DNA from: Streptococcus oralis
GTDB lineage: Bacteria; Bacillota; Bacilli; Lactobacillales; Streptococcaceae
Direction: 5' to 3'
NCBI RefSeq assembly: GCF_016028255.1
Contig: NZ_CP065707.1
Location: 1,565,001 to 1,629,000 of the forward strand
Length of the DNA: 64,000 nucleotides
In this document: piece by piece, positions 30,189 to 42,284 of the stretch
Layout: each line of letters opens with the position of its first letter
Numbering within the stretch: the first letter of the stretch is position 1
Translations under genes and position numbers: made by a program
Notes under the pieces: generated by a model
What the model was told of the DNA's origin: nothing
The model's database searches: none
Seen by the model: only the letters and a program-made list of their open reading frames with translations

Positions 30189-30197
30189 TGGTATAAT
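30189..30197 (+). promoter_or_regulatory. Extended -10 promoter of yitT
   Basis: TTGGTATAAT (TATAAT at 30192-30197) without a recognisable -35. Confidence 0.7.
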
Positions 30198-30224
30198 CTA
30201 TCTATAGAAAAGCGAGGGAGAATC

Positions 30225-31073
30225 ATGATCCGAAAAGTTCAGCCTATTGTCACTATCATACTTGGGGCAGCTATTTATGCCTTTGGTCTTACCTATTTTG
30301 TAGTTCCTCATCATTTGTTTGAAGGCGGAGCAACTGGTATCACATTGATTACCTTCTATCTCTTTAAAATTCCGGTCTCAGTGATGAATCTCTTGATTAA
30401 CATCCCTCTCTTTATCTTGGCCTGGAAGATTTTTGGTCCTAAAACGCTCTACTCCAGCCTTTTGGGAACCATTTCCCTCTCGATCTGGCTTGCTGTCTTT
30501 GAACGAATTCCTTTACAATTTGACTTGCAAGGTGATCTCATTATTGTCTCTTTAGTTTCTGGTGTTTTACTGGGAGTTGGTTTAGGAATTATCTTTAATG
30601 CTGGTGGTACAACAGGTGGATCAGATATTGTTGCTCGCATCCTCAACAAATACACCAATATTTCAATTGGAAAATTGCTTTTCTCGCTTGATTTCATTAT
30701 TCTAATGTTGATTTTGATTATCTTCCAAGATTTGCGCCTAGTGACTTATACCCTCTTATTTGACTTTATCATCGCTCGTGTTATCGACCTGATCGGTGAA
30801 GGAGGTTATGCTGGTAAAGGATTTATGATTATAACTCAATTTCCAGATCGGTTAGCCGAAAAAATTAACGATGAACTCGGACGCGGCGTAACCTTTATAT
30901 CTGGTCAAGGTTACTACAGCAAAAAGGATTTAAAAATTATCTACTGTATCGTCGGTCGAAATGAAATCGTTAAAATGAAGGATTTGATTCACCAAGTCGA
31001 TCCTCAAGCCTTTATCACCATCACAGAGGCTCATGAAATTCTGGGGGAAGGATTTACTTATGTAAAAGATTAA
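30225..31073 (+). CDS. YitT family membrane protein (DUF161/DUF2179)
   Basis: A 282-residue protein with five or six transmembrane helices in the first 190 residues (ITIILGAAIYAFGLTYFVVP; FEGGATGITLI; NAGGTTGGSDIVARILNKY, the family signature) and a C-terminal DUF2179 cytoplasmic domain with GRGVTFISGQGYYSKKDLK and EAHEILGEGF. Function is unknown. The start at 30225 follows GAGGGAG; the longer frame from 30180 overlaps the promoter. It faces the convergent permease gene and shares a terminator with it. Confidence 0.88.
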   Translation: MIRKVQPIVTIILGAAIYAFGLTYFVVPHHLFEGGATGITLITFYLFKIPVSVMNLLINIPLFILAWKIFGPKTLYSSLLGTISLSIWLAVFERIPLQFDLQGDLIIVSLVSGVLLGVGLGIIFNAGGTTGGSDIVARILNKYTNISIGKLLFSLDFIILMLILIIFQDLRLVTYTLLFDFIIARVIDLIGEGGYAGKGFMIITQFPDRLAEKINDELGRGVTFISGQGYYSKKDLKIIYCIVGRNEIVKMKDLIHQVDPQAFITITEAHEILGEGFTYVKD

Positions 31074-31104
31074 AAAAGCTGGGAATTCCCAGCTTTTATT
31101 CTTC
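31070..31104. terminator. Shared terminator of yitT and the permease gene
   Basis: AAAAGCTGGGAATTCCCAGCTTTT, a nearly perfect hairpin, lies between two convergent genes and has A and T runs on its two sides. Confidence 0.9.
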
Positions 31105-32493
31105 TTCAGAAAGTGTAGAGTGACGATAGCCATAAGTAAAGTAAATCACTAGTCCAACCAACAAAGCAAGTCCAAAGGCAATCCATGTTTCCTTGGTATA
31201 CTGAAGCATAAAGGAAAGACAGATAAGAATGGAAAGGACTGGCAAAAGCGGCACTAAAGGAGTTTTGAATTCTCCTTCTTTTGGCATGCCCTTATCCTTT
31301 CTGAGCTTGATAATACCGTAGGCAAGCAAAATGAGATAAGCTAGCGTACAGATATTTAAAAAGGCAGCGATACTGGCTAGCGGAAAGACTCCTGCTGCAA
31401 TGGCTGAAGCAACTCCTGTTAAGATGGTCGCATTCTTTGGAACTCGGCTAGTTTTACTTAGCTGTTTAAAACTTCGAGGTAAAAGACCATCACGTGCTAA
31501 GCTGTAAATCATTCGAGACAGAGCGTAGGTCATGGAAATACATACGGTTATCAGGGTTAGAATGGCCACCAATGAAACGTAGTTGGCTGCCCAGCCAATT
31601 CCGATACTACGCAATGAAAAGGCCACTGCATCATCCACATTGAGTTGGCTATAGTGAACAATCCCAGTCAATACTATTGTTACCAAGGCATAGAGAATAG
31701 TGACAATTGTCAGAGAAAGCACAATTCCGCGAGGAATATTTTTTTGCGGACTTTGAATTTCATCAACTGCCATGGAAATTGACTCAAAACCGAGAAAACC
31801 GAAGAACATCAAAGAGGCTCCTGCCATAATCCCAGTACTTCCTCCATAAAACTGACCAAAACCAAAAGGAGCAAAATTCGACCAATTTTCAGGTTTGATA
31901 TACCAAATACCAACTAGGATAAATAAGGCGAGAGCTGAGAATTTCAAGACCACTAAAAGCGAATTAAAGCGTAAGGCTGCCTTGGAATTTAATAAAACCA
32001 ATCCTGTTACCAAAGCAAGCACCAAAATAGGTAAAAGGTCGATATAGGTGCCTTGTTCAGGGTTAAAAGTACCATTTAAGGCTTGGGGCATGGAAATACC
32101 ATAATTACTGAGTAAGCCCTTAAAGTAAGCTGCCCAGCCAGACGCCACACCTGAAACAGCTGTCATAAATTCCATGATGGTCAACCAGCCAGCAATCCAG
32201 GCTGGCAATTCTCCTAAAATCGCATAGAGATAACTATAAGCGCCACCAGTAGCAGGCACACGAGAAGCAAATTCTGCAAAAAAGAGGGCTGATAGAGAAA
32301 CACATAGGGCAGAAATCACGATGGAAACCACTAGTGATGGACCAGCTAGTGTAGCTGCCGCTGTTCCTGTAATGGTGAAAATCCCCGTCCCTACCATAGC
32401 ACCGATTCCTAATAGAATCAAATCCCACAATTTCAAATGGCGATGCATCTCTGTCTGTCTCAGACTAACATCCTTGGTTCTAAAAATATTCAT
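31096..32493 (-). CDS. APC family amino acid permease
   Basis: A 465-residue transporter with about 12 transmembrane helices. The first helix has the APC motif LLGIGAMVGTGIFTITG; FFGFLGFESISMAVDE is the conserved helix VI segment, followed by SPQKNIPRGI. It resembles the cationic amino acid transporter-like group (YfnA type), but the substrate cannot be read from the sequence. The C-terminal tail is short. It has its own promoter and is monocistronic. Confidence 0.9.
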   Translation of the reverse strand: MNIFRTKDVSLRQTEMHRHLKLWDLILLGIGAMVGTGIFTITGTAAATLAGPSLVVSIVISALCVSLSALFFAEFASRVPATGGAYSYLYAILGELPAWIAGWLTIMEFMTAVSGVASGWAAYFKGLLSNYGISMPQALNGTFNPEQGTYIDLLPILVLALVTGLVLLNSKAALRFNSLLVVLKFSALALFILVGIWYIKPENWSNFAPFGFGQFYGGSTGIMAGASLMFFGFLGFESISMAVDEIQSPQKNIPRGIVLSLTIVTILYALVTIVLTGIVHYSQLNVDDAVAFSLRSIGIGWAANYVSLVAILTLITVCISMTYALSRMIYSLARDGLLPRSFKQLSKTSRVPKNATILTGVASAIAAGVFPLASIAAFLNICTLAYLILLAYGIIKLRKDKGMPKEGEFKTPLVPLLPVLSILICLSFMLQYTKETWIAFGLALLVGLVIYFTYGYRHSTLSEEE

Positions 32494-32522
32494 ACTTCAT
32501 CTCCACTAAATGTAATTGTTTT

Positions 32523-32551
32523 ATTTTACCATATAAAAGCATTTTTGTGAA
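32523..32551 (-). promoter_or_regulatory. Permease gene promoter
   Basis: -35 TTCACA (32546-32551), 17-nt spacer, extended -10 TGGTAAAAT (TAAAAT at 32523-32528). Confidence 0.75.
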
Positions 32552-32575
32552 TATTTATTAGGTTCTTTTTTGAAA

Positions 32576-32612
32576 AAAATCTGAACAGGAAGGATTCCTG
32601 TTCAGATTTTGC
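32576..32612 (-). terminator. suf operon terminator
   Basis: Minus strand ATCTGAACAGGAA / TTCCTGTTCAGAT perfect stem followed by a TTTTTTT run, after sufB. Confidence 0.9.
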
Positions 32613-32618
32613 ATATTC

Positions 32619-34031
32619 TTACCCAACAGACCCTTCCATTTCATAGCTAATCAAGCGGTTCAGCTCAACTGCGTATTCCATTGGAAGTTCTTTTGTGAAG
32701 GGTTCGACAAATCCCATGACAATCATCTCGGTTGCTTCAGATTCTGACAAACCACGACTCATGAGGTAGTAGAGTTGTTCCTCTGAAATCTTAGATACCT
32801 TGGCTTCGTGTTCCAAAGCAACTTGCGAGTTGTGAATTTCATTAAATGGAATAGTATCTGACGCTGATAAGTCATCCATGATAATGGTATCACACTCGAT
32901 GTGAGAAACAGATTTCTTAGAGTTCTTGTTAAAGGTCACTTGTCCACGGTAGTCAACCTTTCCTCCGCCTTTAGCGATGGATTTAGACACGATAGAGGAG
33001 CTTGTATGTGGAGCGTTGTGGATCATCTTGGCACCCGTATCTTGGTGTTGCCCAGCATTGGCAAAGGCGATAGAGAGCATGGTACCACGCGCTCCTTCTC
33101 CATCTAGATAAACAGATGGGTATTTCATAGTCGTTTTGGCACCCAAGTTTCCATCGATCCACTCAACAGTCGCATCTTTCAAAGCTTTGGCACGTTTCGT
33201 TACCAAGTTATAGACGTTATCAGACCAGTTTTGAATAGTCGTATAGCGCATGTAAGCTCCGTCCAAGGCAAAGATTTCTACAATGGCAGCATGCAAGCTG
33301 TTGCTTGAATAAGTTGGCGCTGTACATCCTTCTACGTAGTGGACGCTTGCTCCCTCATCAACGATAATCAAGGTACGTTCAAACTGACCTGTATTTTCGT
33401 TGTTGATACGGAAGTAGGTTTGAAGCGGAATATCTACCTTGACTCCTTTTGGTACATAGATAAAAGTCCCTCCAGACCATACTGCCGAGTTGAGGGCTGC
33501 CAACTTGTTGTCTGTCGGCGGTACCAACTTAGCGAAGTATTGTTTAAACAAGTCTGGGTATTCCTTGAGGGCAGAATCCGTATCTGTAAAGATAATTCCT
33601 AACTTTTCAAACTCTTCCTTCATGTTGTGGTATACCACTTCTGACTCGTACTGGGCAGAGGCACCCGCTAGATAGGCACGCTCAGCCTCTGGAATTCCGA
33701 TACGTTCAAAGGTTTCTTTGATTTTTTCAGGAACTTCGTCCCAAGAGCGGGCTGGTTTGTCAGATGGTTTTTGGTAGTAGATCAAGTCATCAAAGTCAAT
33801 CTCTGACAAGTCTGCTCCCCAGGTTTGCATGGGCATTTTTTTGAAGGTTTCATAAGACTTCAAACGGAATTCTAACATCCACTCTGGCTCACCCTTGGCA
33901 GCAGATAATTCACGAATAACACCTTCGTTGAGTCCTTTTCCTGTCGATAGGACAGGCTCTACATCATCATGGAAACCAAATTTATATTCACCAAGGTCAA
34001 TTGGTTTTGGTTCTACTCTTTCTTCAGCCAT
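32619..34031 (-). CDS. sufB: Fe-S cluster scaffold protein SufB
   Basis: A 470-residue scaffold of the SUF iron-sulfur assembly system. It has [19 protein letters not shown], the [19 protein letters not shown] segment with the scaffold cysteine, and the C-terminal [21 protein letters not shown] and [18 protein letters not shown]. It works with SufC and SufD in the cytosol to build and hand on clusters. I start at ATG 34031 ([10 protein letters not shown]) after AAAGGAT; the frame extends 15 codons upstream. Last gene of the sufCDSUB operon. Confidence 0.97.
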   Translation of the reverse strand: MAEERVEPKPIDLGEYKFGFHDDVEPVLSTGKGLNEGVIRELSAAKGEPEWMLEFRLKSYETFKKMPMQTWGADLSEIDFDDLIYYQKPSDKPARSWDEVPEKIKETFERIGIPEAERAYLAGASAQYESEVVYHNMKEEFEKLGIIFTDTDSALKEYPDLFKQYFAKLVPPTDNKLAALNSAVWSGGTFIYVPKGVKVDIPLQTYFRINNENTGQFERTLIIVDEGASVHYVEGCTAPTYSSNSLHAAIVEIFALDGAYMRYTTIQNWSDNVYNLVTKRAKALKDATVEWIDGNLGAKTTMKYPSVYLDGEGARGTMLSIAFANAGQHQDTGAKMIHNAPHTSSSIVSKSIAKGGGKVDYRGQVTFNKNSKKSVSHIECDTIIMDDLSASDTIPFNEIHNSQVALEHEAKVSKISEEQLYYLMSRGLSESEATEMIVMGFVEPFTKELPMEYAVELNRLISYEMEGSVG

Positions 34032-34088
34032 AATATCCTTTCTTTCATTCTTCATTTTTAATGATTTATAAGACAAAAGAAACTTGCC

Positions 34089-37015
<2,927 letters not shown>

Positions 37016-37042
37016 TTACTTCTCCTAAAAGATACGAGGGAA

Positions 37043-37813
37043 TTACAATTCTTCCTTGTAGTCGTAGCCAAGTTCTTCAGCTAGTTTTGCGTATCCTTCA
37101 CGCTCCAAACGGGCAGCCAATTCTGGACCACCAGAAAGGACCACACGACCTTCCATCATTACGTGTACCACGTCTGGTGTGATGTAGTTCAAGAGACGTT
37201 GGTAGTGAGTGATGATCATAGCCCCAAAGCCTTCACCACGCATGGCATTGACACCCTTCGATACAACTTTAAGGGCGTCAATATCAAGACCTGAGTCAAT
37301 CTCATCCAAAAGGGCAAAAGTTGGTTCCAACATCAAGAGTTGAAGAATTTCATTGCGTTTTTTCTCACCACCTGAGAAACCTTCGTTGAGGTAACGCTCT
37401 GCCATTTCTTCTTTCATGTTGAGCAATTCCATTTTCTCGTCTAGTTTAGTGATAAATTCACGAACTGAAATCTTTTCATCATCTTCTTTGCCAGCATTCA
37501 TGGCTGCACGAAGAAACTCAGCGTTGGTAATTCCAGGAATTTCTGATGGGTATTGCATAGCAAGGAAAAGTCCCATACGAGCGCGCTCATCCACTTCCAA
37601 CTCAAGGATGTTTACGCCATCAAACAAGACCTCACCTTTGGTAACCTCATAGTTAGGGTTCCCCATAATAGCTGCAGAAAGAGTCGATTTACCAGTACCA
37701 TTTGGTCCCATGATAGCTGCGATTTCTCCTGTTTTCAGAGTCAGATTGACTCCTTTTAAAATTTCTTTTCCTTCAATCTCAACGTGAAGATCTTTGATCT
37801 CTAATACTGACAT
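37043..37813 (-). CDS. sufC: Fe-S assembly ATPase SufC
   Basis: A 256-residue ABC-type ATPase that drives the SufBCD scaffold; it is soluble, not a transporter. Walker A is IMGPNGTGKSTLSAAIMG, the signature EGFSGGEKKRNEILQ, and Walker B FALLDEIDSGLDIDALK. I start at ATG 37813 (MSVLEIKDLHVEIEG) after AAAGGAAC. First gene of the sufCDSUB operon. Confidence 0.97.
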   Translation of the reverse strand: MSVLEIKDLHVEIEGKEILKGVNLTLKTGEIAAIMGPNGTGKSTLSAAIMGNPNYEVTKGEVLFDGVNILELEVDERARMGLFLAMQYPSEIPGITNAEFLRAAMNAGKEDDEKISVREFITKLDEKMELLNMKEEMAERYLNEGFSGGEKKRNEILQLLMLEPTFALLDEIDSGLDIDALKVVSKGVNAMRGEGFGAMIITHYQRLLNYITPDVVHVMMEGRVVLSGGPELAARLEREGYAKLAEELGYDYKEEL

Positions 37814-37911
37814 GATAGTTCCTTTCTTTTTCAAACATTTTGCTCAATACTTTAGGAAATTGCTTACAATCCCTAAAAAATAGGACAAAAGGTCAATAAA
37901 TATACTCTACT

Positions 37912-37920
37912 AGTATAACA
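37912..37920 (-). promoter_or_regulatory. Possible extended -10 promoter of suf operon
   Basis: Minus strand TGTTATACT (TATACT at 37912-37917), about 100 nt before sufC and directly downstream of the preceding terminator. No good -35. Confidence 0.45.
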
Positions 37921-37946
37921 AAAAAAAGCCCAAAAGGCTTTGATTT
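37919..37946 (-). terminator. Terminator after the DUF3272 gene
   Basis: Minus strand AAAGCC / GGCTTT hairpin followed by a long T run, ending transcription from the GAF-dnaX-DUF3272 side. Confidence 0.8.
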
Positions 37947-37963
37947 TGTCTAGAAGCTGGGGG

Positions 37964-38158
37964 CTAATCCTTGCGGTTTAAGTGTTGATCAATAGCGTCT
38001 ACAATTTTCCCCATCACGTAACTTAACCTAAAATTTCGAAAGAGTAGAATGGCCCAAAAAGCTGCCATAACATAGCGACCAGTCATCAAAGATTCATTGA
38101 AAAAATAAGTCTCAGCAGCCGTGAATAATGCTATTATGATAAATTGTTGTCTATTCAT
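37964..38158 (-). CDS. DUF3272 small membrane protein
   Basis: A 64-residue protein with two hydrophobic stretches (about 4-18 and 28-46) and a charged C-terminus (GKIVDAIDQHLNRKD). It matches the streptococcal DUF3272 family found after dnaX. Function unknown. It has no ribosome site; an extended -10 ends 6 nt before the ATG, so it is probably read from a leaderless mRNA, besides any readthrough from dnaX. Confidence 0.8.
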   Translation of the reverse strand: MNRQQFIIIALFTAAETYFFNESLMTGRYVMAAFWAILLFRNFRLSYVMGKIVDAIDQHLNRKD

Positions 38159-38164
38159 AGGATT

Positions 38165-38173
38165 ATTGTACCA
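38165..38173 (-). promoter_or_regulatory. Extended -10 of a leaderless DUF3272 mRNA
   Basis: Minus strand TGGTACAAT (TACAAT at 38165-38170), then AATCCT, then the ATG. Transcription should start at the A of the ATG. Confidence 0.65.
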
Positions 38174-38185
38174 TGAAATCCACTT

Positions 38186-39844
38186 TTAGTCTTCTTCGAC
38201 CATGACTTTATCAGCCAGAAATTCGAATCCTTCTGGAATCAGGCTCTCTTCTTCAACCTCTTGCTCGGCTTGAGAAGACTTGTTTTTAGCTGAAAATGCT
38301 GCTCGAACCTCTTTCCATTCCTCTAGGGAAATAGCCAGAATCTCAGGGGAAAATCCAGCTGCTTGGCTGAGAATATTGCCAAACATGGTATTGAGGTTGT
38401 CCCTTTTCATGGTTTGACCAGCATTGAAATTAGACTCAAAGGCTAAAATAGCATGGTGTTCGTTGGCTGCAACTGGCTGAGAACCAACGAGAAGAGCCTT
38501 ATCTGGACCAGCTAAGCTTTCGATCACTTCTCCCCATGCGTTCTGTAGGCGAATCAAGTTTTGTCGCGCCAAATCAGGATTTTCGACAGCTTCTTGCAGA
38601 ATAGACTGAACTTTATTACGATCTACTCGATAGACTGTCTTGGAAGTGGCTGGACGACTAGGAACTGGTGCCACTTGTTTAGGCGCTGTTCCAACATTGG
38701 CAAGTTCTTGTTTGAGACGAGCGACTTCCTGTCTCAGCGCAGAAATTTCACTTTCAACAGCTCCTGAAACCGCAGATTCAGGCTTAATCTCAGCTAAACG
38801 AATGGTCATCATCTCAGCGTAAATCTTGGGTTGCAAGCTGGCCTTCATATCTGCTAAACTCACTGTCGCTATTCGAATCATTTCAAAGAGACTTTCCTGA
38901 GAAAGAGCTAGATTGTCCATAAAAACTGGACTATGATGAGTATTTTCGCCACCTGTCTGAACAACTAGTAGATCACGCAAATACTGCAAGAGATCCGTCA
39001 CAAAACGAGTCATGCTCTTGCCATTTTCAAACAAAAGATTCAAAGAATCAAGAGCTTTTGGAACATCCTGTTGAGACAAGGCAGCTACATAGTCATCAAG
39101 TGCTGATAGACTAATGGTACCTGTAATCTCCTCAGAGATGGCTGTGGTCAAAGCATTCCCTTGTGTCAAACTCAAGGCTTGATCCAGAATGGACAAGGCA
39201 TCCCGCATCCCACCTTCAGCTCGTCTAGCAATGATTTCCACGGCATCTGGTTCAGAACTGATATTTTCTTTTTCTAAAATATGATGAATATGTGCCGTGA
39301 TATCTTGCGTTCTAATCGATTTAAACTCAAAACGTTGAACACGTGATAAAATGGTTGCTGGAATCTTGTGCAATTCGGTGGTCGCCAAGATAAAGACAAC
39401 ATTTTGAGTTGGTTCTTCCAAAGTCTTCAAAAGCGCATTAAAGGCTCCGGTAGACAGCATATGAACCTCGTCGATAATGTAGACCTTATAACGAGCCAAG
39501 CTAGGAGCATAGGTAGATTTATCACGAATTTCTCGGATTTCATCAACTCCATTGTTCGAAGCTGCATCCATTTCGATAACATCTTCTAGGCTACCTTCAG
39601 TCACTGCTTGACAGATATAACAGTTATTGCATGGTTCCCCGTCCACTTGGTTCGGACAGTTCATTGCCTTGGCAAAAATCTTGGCTACACTGGTTTTTCC
39701 AGTTCCACGAGGACCTGAGAAAAGATAAGCGTGACTAATTTTTTCCTGCTCAACAGCTTGTCTTAGAGTTTTTGCCACAACCTCTTGTCCTACCAGTTGT
39801 GAAAAAGTCTGGCTTCTATATTTTCGATAAAGTGCTTGATACAT
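38186..39844 (-). CDS. dnaX: DNA polymerase III gamma/tau subunit
   Basis: A 552-residue clamp-loader subunit. The AAA+ core has FSGPRGTGKTSVAKIFAKA, the zinc module CPNQVDGEPCNNCYIC, Walker B YIIDEVHMLSTGAFNALLK, and sensor 1 ILATTELHKIPATILSR. Domain III and a tau-like C-terminal part follow (from about 365; it includes VYRVDRNKVQSILQEAVENP). I found no clear A-AAA-AAG slip site for making gamma by frameshift. The ATG overlaps the stop of the GAF gene. Confidence 0.96.
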   Translation of the reverse strand: MYQALYRKYRSQTFSQLVGQEVVAKTLRQAVEQEKISHAYLFSGPRGTGKTSVAKIFAKAMNCPNQVDGEPCNNCYICQAVTEGSLEDVIEMDAASNNGVDEIREIRDKSTYAPSLARYKVYIIDEVHMLSTGAFNALLKTLEEPTQNVVFILATTELHKIPATILSRVQRFEFKSIRTQDITAHIHHILEKENISSEPDAVEIIARRAEGGMRDALSILDQALSLTQGNALTTAISEEITGTISLSALDDYVAALSQQDVPKALDSLNLLFENGKSMTRFVTDLLQYLRDLLVVQTGGENTHHSPVFMDNLALSQESLFEMIRIATVSLADMKASLQPKIYAEMMTIRLAEIKPESAVSGAVESEISALRQEVARLKQELANVGTAPKQVAPVPSRPATSKTVYRVDRNKVQSILQEAVENPDLARQNLIRLQNAWGEVIESLAGPDKALLVGSQPVAANEHHAILAFESNFNAGQTMKRDNLNTMFGNILSQAAGFSPEILAISLEEWKEVRAAFSAKNKSSQAEQEVEEESLIPEGFEFLADKVMVEED

Positions 39845-40341
39845 TAGGCTTTCTCCTCAAACATTGTAAAGTCCCATTCTGTCTTCTCAAGCAAAATAGC
39901 GACAAATCGTTCCAAGTAATCACGGTCAATGGCATTGTAATCATCAATAAGTGAAGAATCCAGATCTAAAACACCTAGCAATCGACCATTCTTGAGCATG
40001 GGAACTACGATTTCACTCTTTGCCATACTATCGCAAGAAATGTAGTTTGGATAGGTACTCACATCGCCAACTAAAACAGTCTCCTGAAACTCAGCAGCTT
40101 CTCCACACACACCCTTTCCAAGCGGGATGCGAATGCACGAAACGCCACCCTGAAAAGGACCTAAAACCAACTCACTTCCATCAAACAGATAAAAACCTGA
40201 AAATACAGTATTGGGGAAGCGAGATTTTAGGAGGGCACTAGCATTTGAAAGATTGGCAAGAACATTAGTCTCACCTTCTAGTAAGTAAGAGAGTTCCTCA
40301 TTTAACAGTTGATATTGTGATTGTTTTTCTGAATCTAACAT
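39844..40341 (-). CDS. GAF-domain free methionine-(R)-sulfoxide reductase
   Basis: A 165-residue stand-alone GAF protein of the fRMsr type, reducing free Met-R-sulfoxide. The three conserved cysteines are present: [20 protein letters not shown] and [19 protein letters not shown], followed by [15 protein letters not shown]. Its last codon overlaps the dnaX start, so the two are coupled. There is no Shine-Dalgarno; TGATATAAT ends 6 nt before the ATG, pointing to a leaderless transcript. Confidence 0.9.
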   Translation of the reverse strand: MLDSEKQSQYQLLNEELSYLLEGETNVLANLSNASALLKSRFPNTVFSGFYLFDGSELVLGPFQGGVSCIRIPLGKGVCGEAAEFQETVLVGDVSTYPNYISCDSMAKSEIVVPMLKNGRLLGVLDLDSSLIDDYNAIDRDYLERFVAILLEKTEWDFTMFEEKA

Positions 40342-40347
40342 AGAACT

Positions 40348-40356
40348 ATTATATCA
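40348..40356 (-). promoter_or_regulatory. Extended -10 of a leaderless GAF-dnaX mRNA
   Basis: Minus strand TGATATAAT (TATAAT at 40348-40353), then AGTTCT, then the ATG at 40341. Confidence 0.7.
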
Positions 40357-40377
40357 AAAATGAGAAAGAGACAAAAG

Positions 40378-40411
40378 AAAAATCCCTTGTTTTAAACAAA
40401 GGATTTTGCGA
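40378..40411 (-). terminator. rpsA terminator
   Basis: Minus strand AAATCCTTTGTTT / AAACAAGGGATTT stem (one G-U pair) followed by TTCTTTTG. Confidence 0.85.
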
Positions 40412-40423
40412 TTATCAATTTGA

Positions 40424-41626
40424 TTAAAGTTCGATATCTCCGAACAAGTCAGCCATTGAAAATCCTGTTTGTGTTTCTGGAAGTTCGAAATCACGTTTTT
40501 CTTGACGTTTTGGACGACGTGGACGAGCAGCACGTTTCTCTTCTTTTTGTCCTTCTTCTTGAGCTGGACGTTCTTCAAGGGCTTTGATAGAAAGTGATAC
40601 ACGTTCTGCATCAGCGTTAACATCAAGGACTTTAACAGTAACTTCTTGACCAACAGTAAGAGCTTCTTTTGGATTTTCGATACGTTTGTGTGAAATTTGT
40701 GATACGTGAACAAGTCCATCGATACCTGGCAATACTTCAACAAATGCACCGAAGTCAGTCAAACGTTTAACTGTTCCTTCTACTACATCACCTTTAGCCA
40801 ATTTTTGCTCAACGCCATCCCATGGTCCAGGTGTTGTTGCTTTAAGTGAAAGTGATACGCGTCCTTCTTCTTCGTTAAGATCAAGGATCTTCACTTCAAT
40901 TTCTTCACCAACAGTTACAACTGATTTAGGTGATACGTTACGTTCGTGTGACAATTCAGTTAAGTGAACCAATCCGTCAACACCACCAAGGTCGATGAAA
41001 GCACCAAAGCTTGTGATACGAGCAACTTTACCAGTTACTACATCACCAACAGCCAATTTACCGAATACTTCAGCACGAGCTGCTGCAGTAGCTGCTTCAA
41101 CAACTTCACGACGTGAAAGGATGAAACGGTTTTCTTTAGGATCAACTTCTTTGATTTTAGCATCAAATTCTTGACCTACGAAACGCTCAGTATTACGTAC
41201 GAAACGAGTATCCAACATTGAAGCTGGGATAAATCCACGAACACCTTCAAATTCTACTGAAAGTCCACCTTTAACAGCACGAGTTCCTTTAACAGTAACA
41301 ACTTCTTCTTCGCGTCCTACAAGTTTGTCCCATGCTTTGCGAGCTTCAAGGCGTTTTTTAGATACAAGGTATGTAACTGTATCAGTATCTTTACCAACTA
41401 CTTGACGAAGTACAAGAACATCCAATACTTCTCCTACTTTAACAAAGTCATTGATATCTGCATCGCGATCGTTTGTCAATTCGCGAAGAGTCAAGACACC
41501 TTCAACACCAGTCCCAGAGATTGCAACGTTAGCTTGAGTCGCATCAACTGTCAATACTTCAGCACTAACAACATCACCAGGCTCAACTTGGCTAACGCTA
41601 TTTAGCAAATCTTCAAATTCGTTCAT
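40424..41626 (-). CDS. rpsA: 30S ribosomal protein S1
   Basis: A 400-residue S1 protein with four S1 RNA-binding domains, the Gram-positive form. The repeats begin at about PGDVVSAEVLTVDATQANVA, EEVVTVKGTRAVKGG, GDVVTGKVARITSFGAFIDL and GDVVEGTVKRLTDFGAFVEV. The C-terminal tail is basic then acidic (KEEKRAARPRRPKRQEKR). It helps bind mRNA to the 30S subunit. Codon bias is strong and GGAGGA precedes the ATG. A possible promoter (TATAAG near 41668) is weak. Confidence 0.97.
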   Translation of the reverse strand: MNEFEDLLNSVSQVEPGDVVSAEVLTVDATQANVAISGTGVEGVLTLRELTNDRDADINDFVKVGEVLDVLVLRQVVGKDTDTVTYLVSKKRLEARKAWDKLVGREEEVVTVKGTRAVKGGLSVEFEGVRGFIPASMLDTRFVRNTERFVGQEFDAKIKEVDPKENRFILSRREVVEAATAAARAEVFGKLAVGDVVTGKVARITSFGAFIDLGGVDGLVHLTELSHERNVSPKSVVTVGEEIEVKILDLNEEEGRVSLSLKATTPGPWDGVEQKLAKGDVVEGTVKRLTDFGAFVEVLPGIDGLVHVSQISHKRIENPKEALTVGQEVTVKVLDVNADAERVSLSIKALEERPAQEEGQKEEKRAARPRRPKRQEKRDFELPETQTGFSMADLFGDIEL

Positions 41627-41789
41627 CTAAAAAATCCTCCAACAATCAAGTCTTTTCCAAAACTTGACATACTTATAATTTTTTTCCTAAGCACCCGCAA
41701 GAACATGTTCGTTTTGTTCATGTCTTTCAATATAAAAATAAAATACCCTAAGATATTTTTCTTTTTATCTTGAATTTATTACCTAAGAA

Positions 41790-41861
41790 CTGGGGTAGCT
41801 GGATTCGAACCAACGCATGAGGGAGTCAAAGTCCCTTGCCTTACCGCTTGGCTATACCCCA
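41790..41861 (-). tRNA. tRNA-Gln(UUG)
   Basis: A 72-nt cloverleaf. Acceptor TGGGGTA / TACCCCA, discriminator G, anticodon TTG in GACTTTGACTC, T-arm GGTTCGAATCC. The CCA end is not encoded. It lies 9 nt after tRNA-Tyr in the same transcript. Confidence 0.97.
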
Positions 41862-41870
41862 ATGATGAGA

Positions 41871-41951
41871 TGGAGAGAGAGGGATTCGAACCCCCGAACC
41901 CGAAGGAGCGGATTTACAGTCCGCCGCGTTTAGCCTCTTCGCTATCTCTCC
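41871..41951 (-). tRNA. tRNA-Tyr(GUA)
   Basis: An 81-nt class II tRNA with a long variable arm. Acceptor GGAGAGA / TCTCTCC, discriminator A, anticodon GTA in GACTGTAAATCC, T-arm GGTTCGAATCC. CCA is not encoded. Confidence 0.97.
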
Positions 41952-41968
41952 AATATTCAACAAAAACT

Positions 41969-41997
41969 ATTATATCATGAAATTTTCAAAAAAACAA
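41969..41997 (-). promoter_or_regulatory. Promoter of the tRNA-Tyr/tRNA-Gln unit
   Basis: -35 TTGTTT (41992-41997), 17-nt spacer, extended -10 TGATATAAT (TATAAT at 41969-41974), starting about 10 nt before tRNA-Tyr. Confidence 0.75.
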
Positions 41998-42000
41998 GCA

Positions 42001-42231
42001 TTATTTTGTTAAATTATAGTTTTCAATCAAAATTTCCACAGCTTTTTCAAGTTTTTTATAAAAACTATCGACATTTCCATTCTTTATGATGGCAAATTGG
42101 CTATCTAATTCGGCAATTTCACCAATAACCTTTTTACCGATCGTCAAAACGTAACCTTCATAACTGTCTTTTCCAACAGTCACTTTTGCATCTGTTAATT
42201 GAATTTCAATTTTCTTATCTTTTTTACTCAT
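42001..42231 (-). CDS. DUF2969 protein
   Basis: A 76-residue protein starting MSKKDKKIEIQLTDAKVTVG, with GYVLTIGKKVIGEIAELD and an ending helix FYKKLEKAVEILIENYN. It matches DUF2969, found in Lactobacillales; function unknown. I start at ATG 42231 because AGAGG lies just upstream and a promoter is placed before it; the longer frame reads back through that promoter. Confidence 0.85.
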   Translation of the reverse strand: MSKKDKKIEIQLTDAKVTVGKDSYEGYVLTIGKKVIGEIAELDSQFAIIKNGNVDSFYKKLEKAVEILIENYNLTK

Positions 42232-42255
42232 ACTGTACCTCTTTTCACTTTTTCT

Positions 42256-42284
42256 ATTGTACAAGAAAATGCTCAAACTAGCAA
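42256..42284 (-). promoter_or_regulatory. DUF2969 gene promoter
   Basis: -35 TTGCTA (42279-42284), 17-nt spacer, -10 TACAAT (42256-42261). The -35 touches the T run of the ilvE terminator. Confidence 0.7.

Noticed and set aside
38186-39844. Programmed -1 frameshift in dnaX to make gamma
   Set aside because: I found no A-AAA-AAG slip heptamer in frame with a following stop; AGAAAAAGAAAA is present but does not fit.
40354-40749. A 131-codon lysine- and leucine-rich frame overlapping rpsA
   Set aside because: It is the alternative frame of biased rpsA codons; the product is low-complexity and has no start signal.
41690-41745. GAACATGTTC palindrome and nearby GTTCATGTC in the rpsA leader as an operator
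   Set aside because: The two elements do not form one inverted repeat and no known regulator site matches; probably chance in AT-rich sequence.
41786-41955. The tRNA pair as an integration site for a mobile element
   Set aside because: No integrase gene and no repeated tRNA 3' end nearby; flanks are housekeeping genes.
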